Shown here one piece after another: positions 24,364-33,825 of a DNA stretch of 64,000 nt. Within the stretch, counting starts at the first letter, position 1, and each line of letters opens with the position of its first letter. The translations under genes and the position numbers were made by a program. Source of the stretch: G963708325 sp963708325 (GTDB lineage: Bacteria; Actinomycetota; Thermoleophilia; Solirubrobacterales; 70-9); contig OY970203.1 of the NCBI GenBank assembly GCA_963708325.1, positions 496,001 to 560,000 of the forward strand, in the 5' to 3' direction. The notes beneath the pieces were generated by a model. The model was not told the origin of the DNA and did no database searches. It worked only from the letters and a program-made list of their open reading frames with translations.

Positions 24364-25543
24364 TCGACAGCAACTCTTCGATCGAATGCTCGAGGGCAGC
24401 GTTGCACGCCGCCTCGGTGTACCGCGCCGCAGTCTCGGCTCCGCCGGTGCGGAGCCGCTCTCGCAACGACGGGTCGTTCGCCAGCCGCCGTACCGCTGTA
24501 GCCAGGGAGTCCGCGTCACCACGCTCGAACAGAAGGCAGTTCTCGCCGTCGCGCAGGTACTCTCGAGAACCACCAGTGCCGGTGGCAACGACGGGTCTGC
24601 CGACTCCCATGGCCTCAAGCGGCACAAGACCCCAGGGTTCCTCCCACTCGACCGGGAAAAGAACGGCGTCGGCCGCGGCGTAGACGGTCGGTAGCAAGGA
24701 ATGCTCTGTCGGTCCGCACAGTCGAACGCGTTCCTCCAGCCCGAGACACTGAACCGATGAGCGAATCTCGGATTCGTGGCGCCAGTCTCCAGCGCCGACG
24801 ATGTCAAGCGTCGCAGCCTCCGGGAGGCGGGCAATCGCCTCGACGGCCGTCGAGGTGCCTTTGCGCCGGTCGATCCTTCCCACGTAGAGCAGACGCCAAC
24901 GCCAGTCCTCGGGTGGATGCGGCAGAAACAGCTCTGGGTCGATGCCGGGCGGGGTAACGCGGACCCGCGGCAGGTCCCATCCGAGCTCGCGCGCCCGGTC
25001 AAGTGTCCGCTGGCTGTTGAAGTGCCAGAACGCGGCGCGGCCGGGTTCCAACCGCGTCGGGACTCGAGCAATCAAGCCGACGACGCGGCCGCTTGGTCGT
25101 TTTGACCACGCCCGCGACCAGGCATCGGAGTAGGGCCCGTACTCGAGCCAGTCGTCGCCGACGTGACCAAGCGCGGGGATACCCGCTCGGCGAACCTGCT
25201 CGATCAGCGACAGCGACATCGCCCCCAGAGCCCACCACATCACGACGTCCGGCCGGAACCCACGCAGATGCCGGCGCAGCACTGCCCTGTTATGGCGTTC
25301 GAGACGCAGCCGGGCAAGTTGGCCGATCGCGGGCACCTCGTGATCCCGCCAATACCAGCGAAGCTCGCGATAAACGTCGGGATCCCACTCCTCGGCATTG
25401 TCGGCGACGTGAAAATCGGTAGTCAGGACCCGCACCGCGTAGCCGCGGTCCCGCAGCCAGCACATCGCCGAATGCCAGACGAGTTCGGCGCCGCCCAGGT
25501 ACTGTGGCGGATACATGCTTCCGATGGCGAGAACGCGTGGCAC
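24296..25543 (-). CDS. GT4 glycosyltransferase
   Basis: A retaining GT-B glycosyltransferase of about 415 residues. The N-terminal domain begins PRVLAIGSMYPPQYLGGAEL, with the Gly-Gly-Ala-Glu typical of GT4. The C-terminal domain has LLYVGRIDRRKGTSTAVEAI, LDIVGAGDW and VLFPVEWEEPWGLVPLEAMG, where the EPWGLVPLEA stretch is the E-x7-E donor-binding motif, and GGSREYLRDGENCLL. GTG is chosen because the Rossmann strand starts there; a TTG at 25564 would overlap the upstream gene by 4 bp. It is probably cotranscribed with the next GT4 gene. Confidence 0.9.
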   Translation of the reverse strand: MPRVLAIGSMYPPQYLGGAELVWHSAMCWLRDRGYAVRVLTTDFHVADNAEEWDPDVYRELRWYWRDHEVPAIGQLARLRLERHNRAVLRRHLRGFRPDVVMWWALGAMSLSLIEQVRRAGIPALGHVGDDWLEYGPYSDAWSRAWSKRPSGRVVGLIARVPTRLEPGRAAFWHFNSQRTLDRARELGWDLPRVRVTPPGIDPELFLPHPPEDWRWRLLYVGRIDRRKGTSTAVEAIARLPEAATLDIVGAGDWRHESEIRSSVQCLGLEERVRLCGPTEHSLLPTVYAAADAVLFPVEWEEPWGLVPLEAMGVGRPVVATGTGGSREYLRDGENCLLFERGDADSLATAVRRLANDPSLRERLRTGGAETAARYTEAACNAALEHSIEELLSIRKISRRDARHGEPRIRPEISS

Positions 25544-25560
25544 GGTCAATCCGCCACCTA

Positions 25561-26760
25561 TCAAGGAGCATGTCTGCCGACCGCGGGGACCCGTACTCGC
25601 TCGTCCCCACGCTCGGCGCCTCCGGACTCGCTAAGCACACGTCGGTAGATCGCCTCGTGGGCTGCGACCGCGCGATTGTTGTCGAACTCGGCCGCCCGCG
25701 CGACACACGCTGCGGGGGTGGCGGGGTCGCCGCAAAGGTCGATCACCTCAAGCAGCGCGTGGGCCAGCCCCTTGGCGCCATCCGCGTCCTCGAAGGTGCG
25801 GCCAATGGCCGGGTCGCTCACAACCTCGGGTATTCCTCCGTGCGTGCTGCCCACGATCGGCGTGCCGCAGGCGAGGGCTTCGGCCAGCACCAGGCCAAAC
25901 GCCTCACCAATCGAAGGCAAGACCGACACCCACGCGCGGCGGTACAGCGAAACCAGGTCGCGGCGCTCCGGATCGATGAGCTCGACACCGCGCTCGTCGC
26001 GAAGCTCCGCGGCAAGTGGCTCGGCGGGGCGAAACACGAGGAGTCGTGCGTCGGGCCGTGCGTGGCGCACGAGCCGAAATGCGTCCAAGAGGAGGTCAAA
26101 GCGCTTCGCGGGGTTGTCGATAGCGCTTGCGCAGAAGACCGTCGGCCGGGGATCGCGCTCGCCCCCGGGCGAAAACGCATCGAGATCGACACCTGGACGG
26201 ACTACTTCGGCCTGGATGCCGAGCCACCGGCGCGACGCCTCCGCGGCCGCCTGGCTAAGGGCGATCACCGCGCTGCTGCCGCGCGCGGCACGAAGCATGA
26301 TGTCGAGGCGCCGACGCCGGCGGACAAGCCAGGTGCGATCGGGAATGCCAACGTAGGTGAAGACCGAAGGCCGTCCGGTTCGCGCCGACCAGTGTGCCGC
26401 GGCGAGGGCATCCGTGGGGAAGAAGGCATGGGCGACGTCGTCGGACCCACGGACAAGGCTTAGGTAGCTGAGCGGGACGTGCGTGAGGTAATCCTCATGA
26501 TGGCGCCGCTTCAGCCGGCCCTGCGGCGGCCGCCAGTTACGGATCACCTCCAACCCGTCCTCGACGTCTCGCGACGGTGGTGCAGGGTGGCTTGTGATCA
26601 GGCGTACCGCATGACCCCCTGCGACCAGGCCAAGTCCGATGTCGTTGATCAGGCGTTCGGAGCCGCGCCGCACCTCAGGCCAGTAGCACGGGTTCAGTAG
26701 TGCAATACCGATCGGTCGCCTGCCATCACCACTTCGCAGCACGCCATTGATTATCCGCAT
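25561..26760 (-). CDS. GT4 glycosyltransferase
   Basis: A 399-residue GT-B protein. PIGIALLNPCYWPEVRRGSE opens the acceptor domain. PGVDLDAFSPGG, TVFCASAIDNPAKRFDLLLD and VSVLPSIGEAFGLVLAEALA (E-x7-E motif) define the donor domain, followed by GGIPEVVSDPAIGRTF. Sequence similarity suggests a mannosyl/glucosyl-type transferase, but the sugar cannot be deduced. ATG is used; a TTG 7 codons upstream is possible. It is first of a two-gene GT4 unit, and its upstream side contains a decayed methyltransferase. Confidence 0.9.
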   Translation of the reverse strand: MRIINGVLRSGDGRRPIGIALLNPCYWPEVRRGSERLINDIGLGLVAGGHAVRLITSHPAPPSRDVEDGLEVIRNWRPPQGRLKRRHHEDYLTHVPLSYLSLVRGSDDVAHAFFPTDALAAAHWSARTGRPSVFTYVGIPDRTWLVRRRRRLDIMLRAARGSSAVIALSQAAAEASRRWLGIQAEVVRPGVDLDAFSPGGERDPRPTVFCASAIDNPAKRFDLLLDAFRLVRHARPDARLLVFRPAEPLAAELRDERGVELIDPERRDLVSLYRRAWVSVLPSIGEAFGLVLAEALACGTPIVGSTHGGIPEVVSDPAIGRTFEDADGAKGLAHALLEVIDLCGDPATPAACVARAAEFDNNRAVAAHEAIYRRVLSESGGAERGDERVRVPAVGRHAP

Positions 26761-26878
26761 CTGGCCGCGGCCAGGAGGCAATTGTTGCCGCCGACTAGCT
26801 CGACTCGGCGAGTGGCGTCGCCAGGACGGCGCCCCGTCGTTGCCAGATGATTGACCGCGTTAGCAAGGGATGATGACG

Positions 26879-27069
26879 ATGGCGGATGCTGAGGGGCAGC
26901 CGGATTCCCTCCGCCGATAGGAACTGCCCGCGACACGCGCTGCGGATCGCATCGAGGGCTCACAGCGGGGCGCGCAGATGCAGCATCAGCGTGCCACAAA
27001 CGACGACATCGAAGGTTCCGGTGCGTCCGGGGTCCGGTCATACACGCTCAACTCCATCCGCTCCGCTGA
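26879..27069 (-). pseudogene. Remnant of a CmoB-like methyltransferase (frameshift plus stop)
   Basis: On the minus strand one frame reads ERMELSVYDRTPDA and the next frame continues GTFDVVVCGTLMLHLRAPL, then TGA, then ALDAIRSACRGQFLSAEG. Joined, these match the motif III region of DUF1698/CmoB-like methyltransferases, for example LGTFDLVVCGSVLIHLRD in the intact gene at 23.7 kb. One frameshift and one in-frame stop are needed, and homology fades on both sides. It therefore looks like a decayed copy, not an exact duplicate. It fills most of the 381-bp gap between the GT4 and flippase genes; I see nothing else there. Confidence 0.65.
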
Positions 27070-27141
27070 CGAACCGAGCAACCGCACTTAGCAGCCGGTT
27101 GTCAGTTCGGTCCGGCGTGGCACGGTGAGGCCGTCACTACC

Positions 27142-28731
27142 ATGTCTCGCGCACCCATGCCTGAGCCGCCCACGCGCACCCCCGTACCCCCCTCAATCCT
27201 GCTCGGCGACGGGTCCTCTGAGCGAGACGAGGCCCAGGCCGTGCGAAACGACGATCCGGCGGCCCGCCTGGACCTGCGCGGCCGCTCGCTCCGCGTTCAC
27301 GCCGCCCGTGGCGTACTGGTGAACGGCGGGTTCACGATTGCGATGAGCTCCCTTGGGCTCCTGCGCGGGGTCATCCTCGCCGGGCTGCTGGGCACGTCCG
27401 ATTTCGGCGTCTGGGGAATCACAGTCATCTCGCTCGGCACGCTCCTGTGGCTCACCGAGATCGGCATCGGGGACAAATACATCCAGCAGAACGAAAGCGA
27501 CCAGGAGCTCGCCTTTCACAAGGCATGGACCCTCCAGATCCTGTTCACCGCCCTGTCGATGACACTGCTGCTCGCCGCGTTACCCCTCATCGTCCTCACC
27601 TATAGCGAACCCGAGATTCTGCTCCCGGGGCTGTTGGTCGTCCTCTGCCTGCCGGCCGCGGCACTCCAGATGCCGGTGATGGTCTACTACCGCCAAGCCA
27701 AGTTCGTGCATCAGCGACTGCTGCTGGCGGTCGAGCCGATCATCGCCTTCATCGTCGCCGTTGGCCTTGCAGCTGCCGGGGCCGGGTATTGGGCGCTGTT
27801 CGCCGGGTACGCGGCGGGCGTCTACTCCGGTGCTCTGGTCATGGTGGTGAATTCCCCGTACCGCTTCCGCTTCCGCTACGACCGAGGGGCGCTCCGCCAC
27901 TACGCCAGCTTCTCCTGGCCCCTTTTCGTGGCCGGGATTGGCGGCGTCGTCATTGCTCAGGGAGCGATCCTCGCTAGCTACCTGCACCTGGGGCTGGCTG
28001 CCGCGGGAGCGGTCACTCTCGCCGCGACCATCAATCAGTTCACAAACCAGGTCGACCGGTTCGTGACAGAGACGCTCTACCCGTTCATATGTGCCGTCAA
28101 GGATCGCACCGAGCTGCTGATGGAGTCGTTCGTCAAGTCCAATCGCCTGGCTCTGATGTGGGCCGTGCCGTTCGGGTGCGGGCTTGCGTTGTTCTGCTCG
28201 GACCTCGTGACGTTCGTGATCGGGGACAAATGGGAGCCGGCAGTCGTCCTCTTGCAGGTCACTGGTTTCGTGGCCGCAATCGGCCATATCGGCTACAACT
28301 GGGACGCCTATTTCCGCGCGCGAGGCGAGACTAGACCAATCGCGATCGCCGCCTGCTGCGCCGCGATCGCTTTCGTTGCGACGGGCATCCCACTCCTCTT
28401 CGTATACGGCTTGCGTGGGCTGGCACTCGGGCTCGGGGTCCAGATGGTGGCCCATGTCGCCTGCCGCGCCTACTACCTTCAGAAGCTGTTTCACAGCTTT
28501 GCCTTCGCCCGGCACGCCCTCCGTGCGATCGTGCCAAGCGTGCCGGCCCTCGCGACCGTGCTCTTGATGCGTGCGGTCGAATCGGGTGACCGCACGGCGG
28601 GAGTCGCCGCGGCGGAGCTATCGGTCTACTTGGCGGTGACCATCGCCGCCACGTGGCTGATCGAAGGCCAGCTCCTACGCGAAGCGCTCGACTATGTGCG
28701 TGGCCGCCGGCCGGCGGCTCTGCCAGCGTAG
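27142..28731 (+). CDS. Polysaccharide flippase, Wzx-like (MOP superfamily)
   Basis: Wzx proteins move undecaprenyl-linked repeat units across the membrane. The 529-residue protein has about 12-14 hydrophobic helices after a 60-residue polar N-terminus. RGVLVNGGFTIAMSSLGLLR starts the membrane domain. LLGTSDFGVWGI (the TM1-2 loop motif of polysaccharide exporters), LTEIGIGDKYIQQ, and DRFVTETLYPFI near the middle are family blocks. The ATG at 27157 is an alternative start. It is the only flippase in the window and is followed by the sulfotransferase gene. Confidence 0.92.
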   Translation: MSRAPMPEPPTRTPVPPSILLGDGSSERDEAQAVRNDDPAARLDLRGRSLRVHAARGVLVNGGFTIAMSSLGLLRGVILAGLLGTSDFGVWGITVISLGTLLWLTEIGIGDKYIQQNESDQELAFHKAWTLQILFTALSMTLLLAALPLIVLTYSEPEILLPGLLVVLCLPAAALQMPVMVYYRQAKFVHQRLLLAVEPIIAFIVAVGLAAAGAGYWALFAGYAAGVYSGALVMVVNSPYRFRFRYDRGALRHYASFSWPLFVAGIGGVVIAQGAILASYLHLGLAAAGAVTLAATINQFTNQVDRFVTETLYPFICAVKDRTELLMESFVKSNRLALMWAVPFGCGLALFCSDLVTFVIGDKWEPAVVLLQVTGFVAAIGHIGYNWDAYFRARGETRPIAIAACCAAIAFVATGIPLLFVYGLRGLALGLGVQMVAHVACRAYYLQKLFHSFAFARHALRAIVPSVPALATVLLMRAVESGDRTAGVAAAELSVYLAVTIAATWLIEGQLLREALDYVRGRRPAALPA

Positions 28732-28882
28732 ATCGCGGTGCCCGGCCGCACCGCATGTTTCGAGGCTGTACCGAATTGGGAGTTCACACGCTGACATTCC
28801 TGGACGGTTGACGTCGGATCGCGATAAGCAAAGCAGCGCCTTCGCCATCGGGGAATCTGTCTTCAGCCCCCGACAGGCTGGT

Positions 28883-29782
28883 ATGGAGGGTGAGGGACTC
28901 ATGATGCCGAGTGCCTTCTCGCGCCTCGCGCAACCGCCCGTGTTCATCACGGGCTACAGTCGCTCAGGCACGAGTTGGGTCCTCGATCTGTTCGCCCAAC
29001 ATCCCGAGGTGTGCGCGGTATTCGAGACCTGGCTACTGACCCGCGGGAGCGGCGTCACCGGGGTCTTGCATCAGCCCCAATGGGTCCCGGAGTTCTCAAG
29101 GCAGCACACCGACAAGATCGGGCTGCCGTCGGGTGCCGTGCAACTGCTCCCATATGAGGAGGCCGCGCGTGACCTGGGTGAGCTTGTCGCTGGCTGGCTT
29201 GTCAGGGCGATGAATCGCGACCAGCGCTACTTGGTGGAAAAGGGTCCGCTGGATATGACCGCGGCCGCGGCGATGTTCCCCCACGCGCGCTTCGTACACG
29301 TTTTGCGAGATGGGCGCGACGTCGCGCTCTCGATGCGGGCCGCGGCCCGCTCTTGGGCGCCGGAGATGGACCCGCAGCGATCACTTGCGAGCCAGGCCGC
29401 AAGCTGGTGCAAAGGCGTCGAAGGTATCCGTACCGAGGCGGAGGCGCTCGACGGGCGATACGTCGAGGTCCGTTTCGAGGATCTCGTCGCGGACGTCGTC
29501 GCCGCCAGCGGATTGCTGTTCGACTTTGCCGGGGTACCGCACGACGAGAAGTTGCTTGCACGAATACACCAGGCAACGGCTCTGTCGACGTACGACCGGA
29601 AGACTCGCGAGAGCGGATTCCGACGCCACGGCCGGGCGGGGGCATGGCGCGAGCAGCTATCGCGCCGGGAAGGGCGCAAGTGCGACGATGCCGCTGGCGA
29701 GCTGTTGGTCCAACTCGGGTACGAAACGGACCGAAGTTGGTGGCGGACGTTGCCCCGCTTCCCGTCACGGGTCCGTCGGTAG
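28883..29782 (+). CDS. PAPS-dependent sulfotransferase
   Basis: The 299-residue protein transfers sulfate from PAPS. FITGYSRSGTSWVLDLFAQH near residue 20 is the 5'-phosphosulfate loop, and ARFVHVLRDGRDVALSMRAA about 120 residues later is the 3'-phosphate-binding segment. YVEVRFEDLVAD is the usual follow-on motif and TYDRKTRESGFRRHGRAGAW the C-terminal closing region. The ATG with AGG upstream is chosen; the frame is open further upstream without homology. It suggests that the polysaccharide or its lipid carrier carries sulfate (inference). The next gene is a GT2, 27 bp on. Confidence 0.9.
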   Translation: MEGEGLMMPSAFSRLAQPPVFITGYSRSGTSWVLDLFAQHPEVCAVFETWLLTRGSGVTGVLHQPQWVPEFSRQHTDKIGLPSGAVQLLPYEEAARDLGELVAGWLVRAMNRDQRYLVEKGPLDMTAAAAMFPHARFVHVLRDGRDVALSMRAAARSWAPEMDPQRSLASQAASWCKGVEGIRTEAEALDGRYVEVRFEDLVADVVAASGLLFDFAGVPHDEKLLARIHQATALSTYDRKTRESGFRRHGRAGAWREQLSRREGRKCDDAAGELLVQLGYETDRSWWRTLPRFPSRVRR

Positions 29783-29809
29783 TCGGACCCGGCAACGCCG
29801 TTCGAGCGC

Positions 29810-30721
29810 ATGGACCTGAGTGTCGTCATCCCCACGCGAGACCGCCGGGACCGGGTCGAGCGGACGCTCGCCGCGCTGGATCGGCAGGATCTGGAGGGCG
29901 CGAGCGCGGAACTGATCGTCGTGGACAACGGTTCCGCGGATGGCACGCCGGCGGCCCTCGCCGGGCGCGACGCGTCGCTCCCCACCCGAGTCCTCTCGCA
30001 GCCCCGTCCCGGAGCGTCCGCGGCGAGGAACGTGGGGCTCCAATGTGCCGCGGGCTCGATCGTGCTGCTGCTGGGCGACGACACGTCCCCAGCCTCCAAC
30101 GGCCTGCTTGCCGGGCATCTGGCGCTGCATAGGTGCCAGCCCGATCCGCGCTACGCGGTGCTCGGGCGGATCAGCTGGGCGCCGCAGCACCAGGCCGACC
30201 CCTTCCTCCAATGGCTCGATGACGCGGGCTTCCAGTTCTCGTTCGATCGCCTCGCGCCGGGGATCGTCGCCACCGCCGACCACTTCTACTCCTCCCACGT
30301 CTCGGCCAGGCGCTCCACCCTGCTCGAGGTCGGCGGCTTCGACGAAAGCTTTCCCTTTCTCGCGGAGGACACCGAGCTGGGCATCCGCTTGGAGCGCGCG
30401 GGCGTGCGGCTCGACTACCACCCGGAGCTGCTCGTGCACCACGATCATCCGCAGGACGTGGCGGAGTTCGCGCATCGGATGGAGCTGGTTGGCCAGGCCG
30501 CGTGCCTGCTGCATCAACGCTGGCCCGATCGGACTCCGGCGGCTGTGTCGCGACCCGCACCGCGCTGGATCGCCTATCCGTTTGCGGCCGCTGCGGGGCG
30601 GGCGCTCCTGCGCACGCCGGTCAGGGGCCTGCTCCGGAAGCGTGCGTGGGCCGCGGTCCTGATGGCTGCGTACGCCAAGGGCTATCGTCGCGGGCCACCC
30701 GCGTCCGTGGCCACCGGCTAA
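29810..30721 (+). CDS. GT2 glycosyltransferase
   Basis: A 303-residue GT-A enzyme: LSVVIPTRDRRDRVERTLAA, AELIVVDNGSADGTPAA, RPGASAARNVGLQCAAGSIV and LLGDDTSPASNGLL as metal-binding region. GFDESFPFLAEDTELGIRLE holds the ED motif, with YHPELLVHHDHP after it. The C-terminus is basic/hydrophobic and may touch the membrane. It starts 27 bp after the sulfotransferase, so they probably form one unit with the flippase. Donor unknown. Confidence 0.9.
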   Translation: MDLSVVIPTRDRRDRVERTLAALDRQDLEGASAELIVVDNGSADGTPAALAGRDASLPTRVLSQPRPGASAARNVGLQCAAGSIVLLLGDDTSPASNGLLAGHLALHRCQPDPRYAVLGRISWAPQHQADPFLQWLDDAGFQFSFDRLAPGIVATADHFYSSHVSARRSTLLEVGGFDESFPFLAEDTELGIRLERAGVRLDYHPELLVHHDHPQDVAEFAHRMELVGQAACLLHQRWPDRTPAAVSRPAPRWIAYPFAAAAGRALLRTPVRGLLRKRAWAAVLMAAYAKGYRRGPPASVATG

Positions 30722-30764
30722 CGCCCGAGCGGCGGTTGAGCGGTCTGCGGACCGACCGCGGCGA

Positions 30765-32126
30765 TCAGCTTCCGAGATCCTCGACGCTGGACGAGCGCGA
30801 CCTCGACCGCCCCGGCCAGCCGTTGATTCCCGCCGCGTTTAACGCCCTTCGGGTGGCGCAATAGGCGGCACTCCGGAATTGATGCGCCGGATGCCGCGGG
30901 CGGTTGGCGCCGAGACGGGGGCGTGTTTCGGGCGCCGTCACCAGGTCGACCAGCGGGCCCGCCACCTTCGACCATCTGTAGCGGTCCGCCGCGCGCTTGA
31001 GGTTGGTCGCATAGCCCTGCCTGCCGCGATCCAGCACCCGCTCGAGCGCGGCAGCCACCGCGGTCGGATCGCTCGCGGCAACAACGGCGCCCAGCTGCTG
31101 GTCCTTGACCTCGGCGGCGAGCAGGTCGCCCTCGGTGCAGACGACCGGCAGCCCCGCCCAGAAGCAATCGAGCAGCCGCGTGCGGAAAGCGAATCTGGTC
31201 TCGAGGTGAACGACATGGCAGGTGAGAGCGCAGCTCGCCGATAGCAGCCATGCCCCCCGCTGCTCGTAGGGAACCCATGCGTCGTTGAAGAAGACGACCC
31301 GGTCGAGAAGGCCGAGCGTCGCGGAGAGCGACTTGATCTCCTCGATGCGCGAGGCGGCGCGCTGTCCCGCGACGCCCATGAACACCAGCTTGACTGACGG
31401 GCGGCGCCGAGAGAGCTCGCCGACCGCGCGGATCGCCGTGGCCGGGTCGAGCCAGCTCCACACCCCTCCGTTCCAGAGCACGACCTCGTCGTCGGGGTCG
31501 ATGCCAGCGATTGACGCCCACGGGTCGGGGCCCCGCACCGGATCGTCCTCCGGCACGCCGAAGGGCACGGTCGCTATCAGGGATCGCAGGGTGGGGTCGC
31601 GGTCGTACGTGGCCGGTCCCAACAGCCCCGCGGCGAGCATCGCCCCCAGCCACAGGTCCCGCTGGGTCTCGCTCGCGCAGATGAACCCGTGACCGATCCG
31701 AAGCGCCTCGTTTACACGATCGAGCGCGAAGATCGTAAGCAGGTCTCTGCCCATCGCTCGCCCGCGATCGGCAGTGTGCTCGAGCGTCTCGATCGGTTCT
31801 GGAGCGTAGAGATCGAAGATCAGCCGAGCCCTCGAGCGGCGGAGGCCGTTCATCACCAGAGGCCACTGCGGCTGGGCTATCACCACATCGGCGTTGGCAA
31901 GGTGCGGCGCCAGCGTGCGGTGGTCGTGCCGGTCGAACGTCACGCACGGCAGGTCAGGGGGAGCCGTTCCGGTAACACCAGTGGTCGCCACGGTCACGTC
32001 AGCGAGCGGAGCCAGCACCCGGGCAAGCTCGTAGGCTCTGATCGCCGGGCCCGCCATGCGTTCCCCGATGGTCCCGAGGGACAGGAAGAGCACGCGGGAG
32101 CCATGTGGCCGCGTCTCTGGGATCAC
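30765..32126 (-). CDS. GT4-like glycosyltransferase
   Basis: The 453-residue GT-B protein begins RVLFLSLGTIGERMAGPAIR with the GPAIR of the acceptor domain and has DVVIAQPQWPL and LIFDLYAPEPIE. The donor half has VVLWNGGVWSWLDPATAIRA, LVFMGVAG and RLLDCFWAGLPVVCTEGDLL. This is the architecture of the glycosyl-transferases group 1 often annotated with rhamnan/mannan loci. The C-terminal 60 residues are Arg-rich and poorly conserved. The GTG start overlaps the stop of the Wzy-like gene by 4 bp. Confidence 0.87.
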   Translation of the reverse strand: MIPETRPHGSRVLFLSLGTIGERMAGPAIRAYELARVLAPLADVTVATTGVTGTAPPDLPCVTFDRHDHRTLAPHLANADVVIAQPQWPLVMNGLRRSRARLIFDLYAPEPIETLEHTADRGRAMGRDLLTIFALDRVNEALRIGHGFICASETQRDLWLGAMLAAGLLGPATYDRDPTLRSLIATVPFGVPEDDPVRGPDPWASIAGIDPDDEVVLWNGGVWSWLDPATAIRAVGELSRRRPSVKLVFMGVAGQRAASRIEEIKSLSATLGLLDRVVFFNDAWVPYEQRGAWLLSASCALTCHVVHLETRFAFRTRLLDCFWAGLPVVCTEGDLLAAEVKDQQLGAVVAASDPTAVAAALERVLDRGRQGYATNLKRAADRYRWSKVAGPLVDLVTAPETRPRLGANRPRHPAHQFRSAAYCATRRALNAAGINGWPGRSRSRSSSVEDLGS

Positions 32127-33817
32127 CGCGCGTGTGCGGAGTCGCTTAGGCGCGGCAGCGCTTCGCTGCCACCCTGTGACTCCGCTGGAGCCGCCGTTTC
32201 AACCGGGATCGCTGTCTCGTTGATATGCCGTCCGCCGCCGGCGGCGATTCCAAACGCGCCGATGAGCCACCCGAGTAGGCTGGTCGGCCCCTCCACGTAG
32301 TCGCCTGTGAAGAGGATCAAGGCGAACGATGCGAACGCTCCCGACGAGGCGATCGCGAGGGTGGCCCGTCGAGGGTCCGACGTCGTGATCGCGCGGTGGA
32401 CAATGCCCACCAGGACCGCGAGTACTCCCGCGGCGAACAGCACCGCCACCCAGACCCCCTGCTGGTAGGCGATGTACAGGTACGAGTTGTCGATCGGCTC
32501 CGATCCAAGCGTGATCGTCGCGCCGGACTTCTGCTGGATCCCCCCGGCGGTCCCGAGGCCATGGCCGAATGGGTGGCGCTCGATGTCGGCGATCAGGCGC
32601 GACCACTTCTCCGTGCGCTCACGGTACGCGGGGTCCGTGCCCGGGGCGATCACGGCCGTATAGCGATGCCTGGAATCGGGCTGGTTGGGGATGATGAGCA
32701 CGAAGGCGGTCGCGCCCACAGCGAGCAGCGCAAATGTGGCCGCTACCACTGTCCCCAGCCTTACCCCCGGCACCGAGCGCGCGACCGACCGCAACCCCAG
32801 CGCGAACATGCCGATGATCGCGCCGACTAACCCGGCCCGCACCTCGGTGCCGAAGAGCGCGACCACGCACAGAACCGCCGCGGCGGCGGCAAGCAGACGC
32901 CAGCGCCCGCGCGAGCTGGAGGCCACCACCGCGAGGAATGGGATCGCCACCCCGCACCAGGCGGCGAGCTGGTGGCCGCTCAGAAAGGACCCGAACAGCC
33001 GCAGCTTGCCGCCGATCAGCGTGTTGACCGGCGCCGACTGGATGGCGAGCACGCGCTCGACCTCGGCCGGTCCGATCGCGTAGCGCAGGACTGCGTAACC
33101 GCCGACCAAAGCGGCCACGACAACGATCCCGCGGGCTATGCGCTCGTAGGTCTCGAGCCGCCACGCGGCGAGGGCCACGACGGCGAAGGCGAGGACGAAC
33201 CAGGCGGCGCTGTGGAAGGCCTTCAGTCCGACGGCGATGCTGGGGGCGACGAGCACCTGGATCGCGCTCACAGCGACGTAGCCGACGAGCAATGCCACGC
33301 CCACGGGGACGATGTCCCGACCCTCGCGCTCCCCGGTCAGAAACCTCCAAACCAGGGCGATCACCAGCCCGGCGATGGCAAGGTCGATGAAGGCGCCGAC
33401 GGTCTGACCGGTGAACGCCTCTATGCTGCCGAACGCCGCGGCGAGAAAAACCAGGACGACCATGGCCCCGGCCGGGAACCGCAGGCACAGCGCCGCACTC
33501 GCGAGCGCCGCCGGCGCCCCCAGGGCGATCCGGGAGTCGGCGCCGACCAGCCTGGCGCTGACCATCGCAAGGCTCACACCGAGGATGCACGCCGCCGCCG
33601 TCAAGACCGGTCGAGGAACGGGGCGCCTCGCCAGCAGCAGGCCCGCGCAGAGCGCCGCCGGCACAAGCGCGAGCAGCAGGAAGCCGTGTGGAACGCGCCA
33701 CCTGTCGGTTTCGATCGCGAACATGGCGGCCGCCCACGCGGATGCAACGATTGCCGCCGGCAACCACTCCCACATGACCGGACGCGGCGTCGCGGAGGCT
33801 CCACCCGAGGACAGCAT
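32123..33817 (-). CDS. O-antigen ligase/polymerase family protein (Wzy/WaaL-like)
   Basis: The 564-residue polytopic protein has about 13-14 hydrophobic helices and a large extracytoplasmic loop. The Wzy_C/O-antigen-ligase signature is HPFGHGLGTAGGIQQKSGAT followed by PIDNSYLYIAYQQGVW. GSFLSGHQLAAWCGVAIPFL lies before it. The family polymerises or ligates undecaprenyl-linked repeats outside the membrane; sequence does not separate the two roles. It overlaps the GT4-like gene by 4 bp. ATG at 33817 is chosen; the divergent GT2 gene begins 8 bp away. Confidence 0.9.
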   Translation of the reverse strand: MLSSGGASATPRPVMWEWLPAAIVASAWAAAMFAIETDRWRVPHGFLLLALVPAALCAGLLLARRPVPRPVLTAAACILGVSLAMVSARLVGADSRIALGAPAALASAALCLRFPAGAMVVLVFLAAAFGSIEAFTGQTVGAFIDLAIAGLVIALVWRFLTGEREGRDIVPVGVALLVGYVAVSAIQVLVAPSIAVGLKAFHSAAWFVLAFAVVALAAWRLETYERIARGIVVVAALVGGYAVLRYAIGPAEVERVLAIQSAPVNTLIGGKLRLFGSFLSGHQLAAWCGVAIPFLAVVASSSRGRWRLLAAAAAVLCVVALFGTEVRAGLVGAIIGMFALGLRSVARSVPGVRLGTVVAATFALLAVGATAFVLIIPNQPDSRHRYTAVIAPGTDPAYRERTEKWSRLIADIERHPFGHGLGTAGGIQQKSGATITLGSEPIDNSYLYIAYQQGVWVAVLFAAGVLAVLVGIVHRAITTSDPRRATLAIASSGAFASFALILFTGDYVEGPTSLLGWLIGAFGIAAGGGRHINETAIPVETAAPAESQGGSEALPRLSDSAHAR

Positions 33818-33825
33818 CGGCTGAG

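Noticed and set aside
26751..27128. Small open frames of 96 and 80 residues between GT4 and the flippase
   Set aside because: They do not correspond to the methyltransferase remnant read in the correct frames and show no homology of their own.
30741..30754. 5-bp hairpin CGGTC-TGCG-GACCG between convergent GT2 and GT4-like genes
   Set aside because: The stem is too short in such GC-rich DNA to be distinguished from chance.
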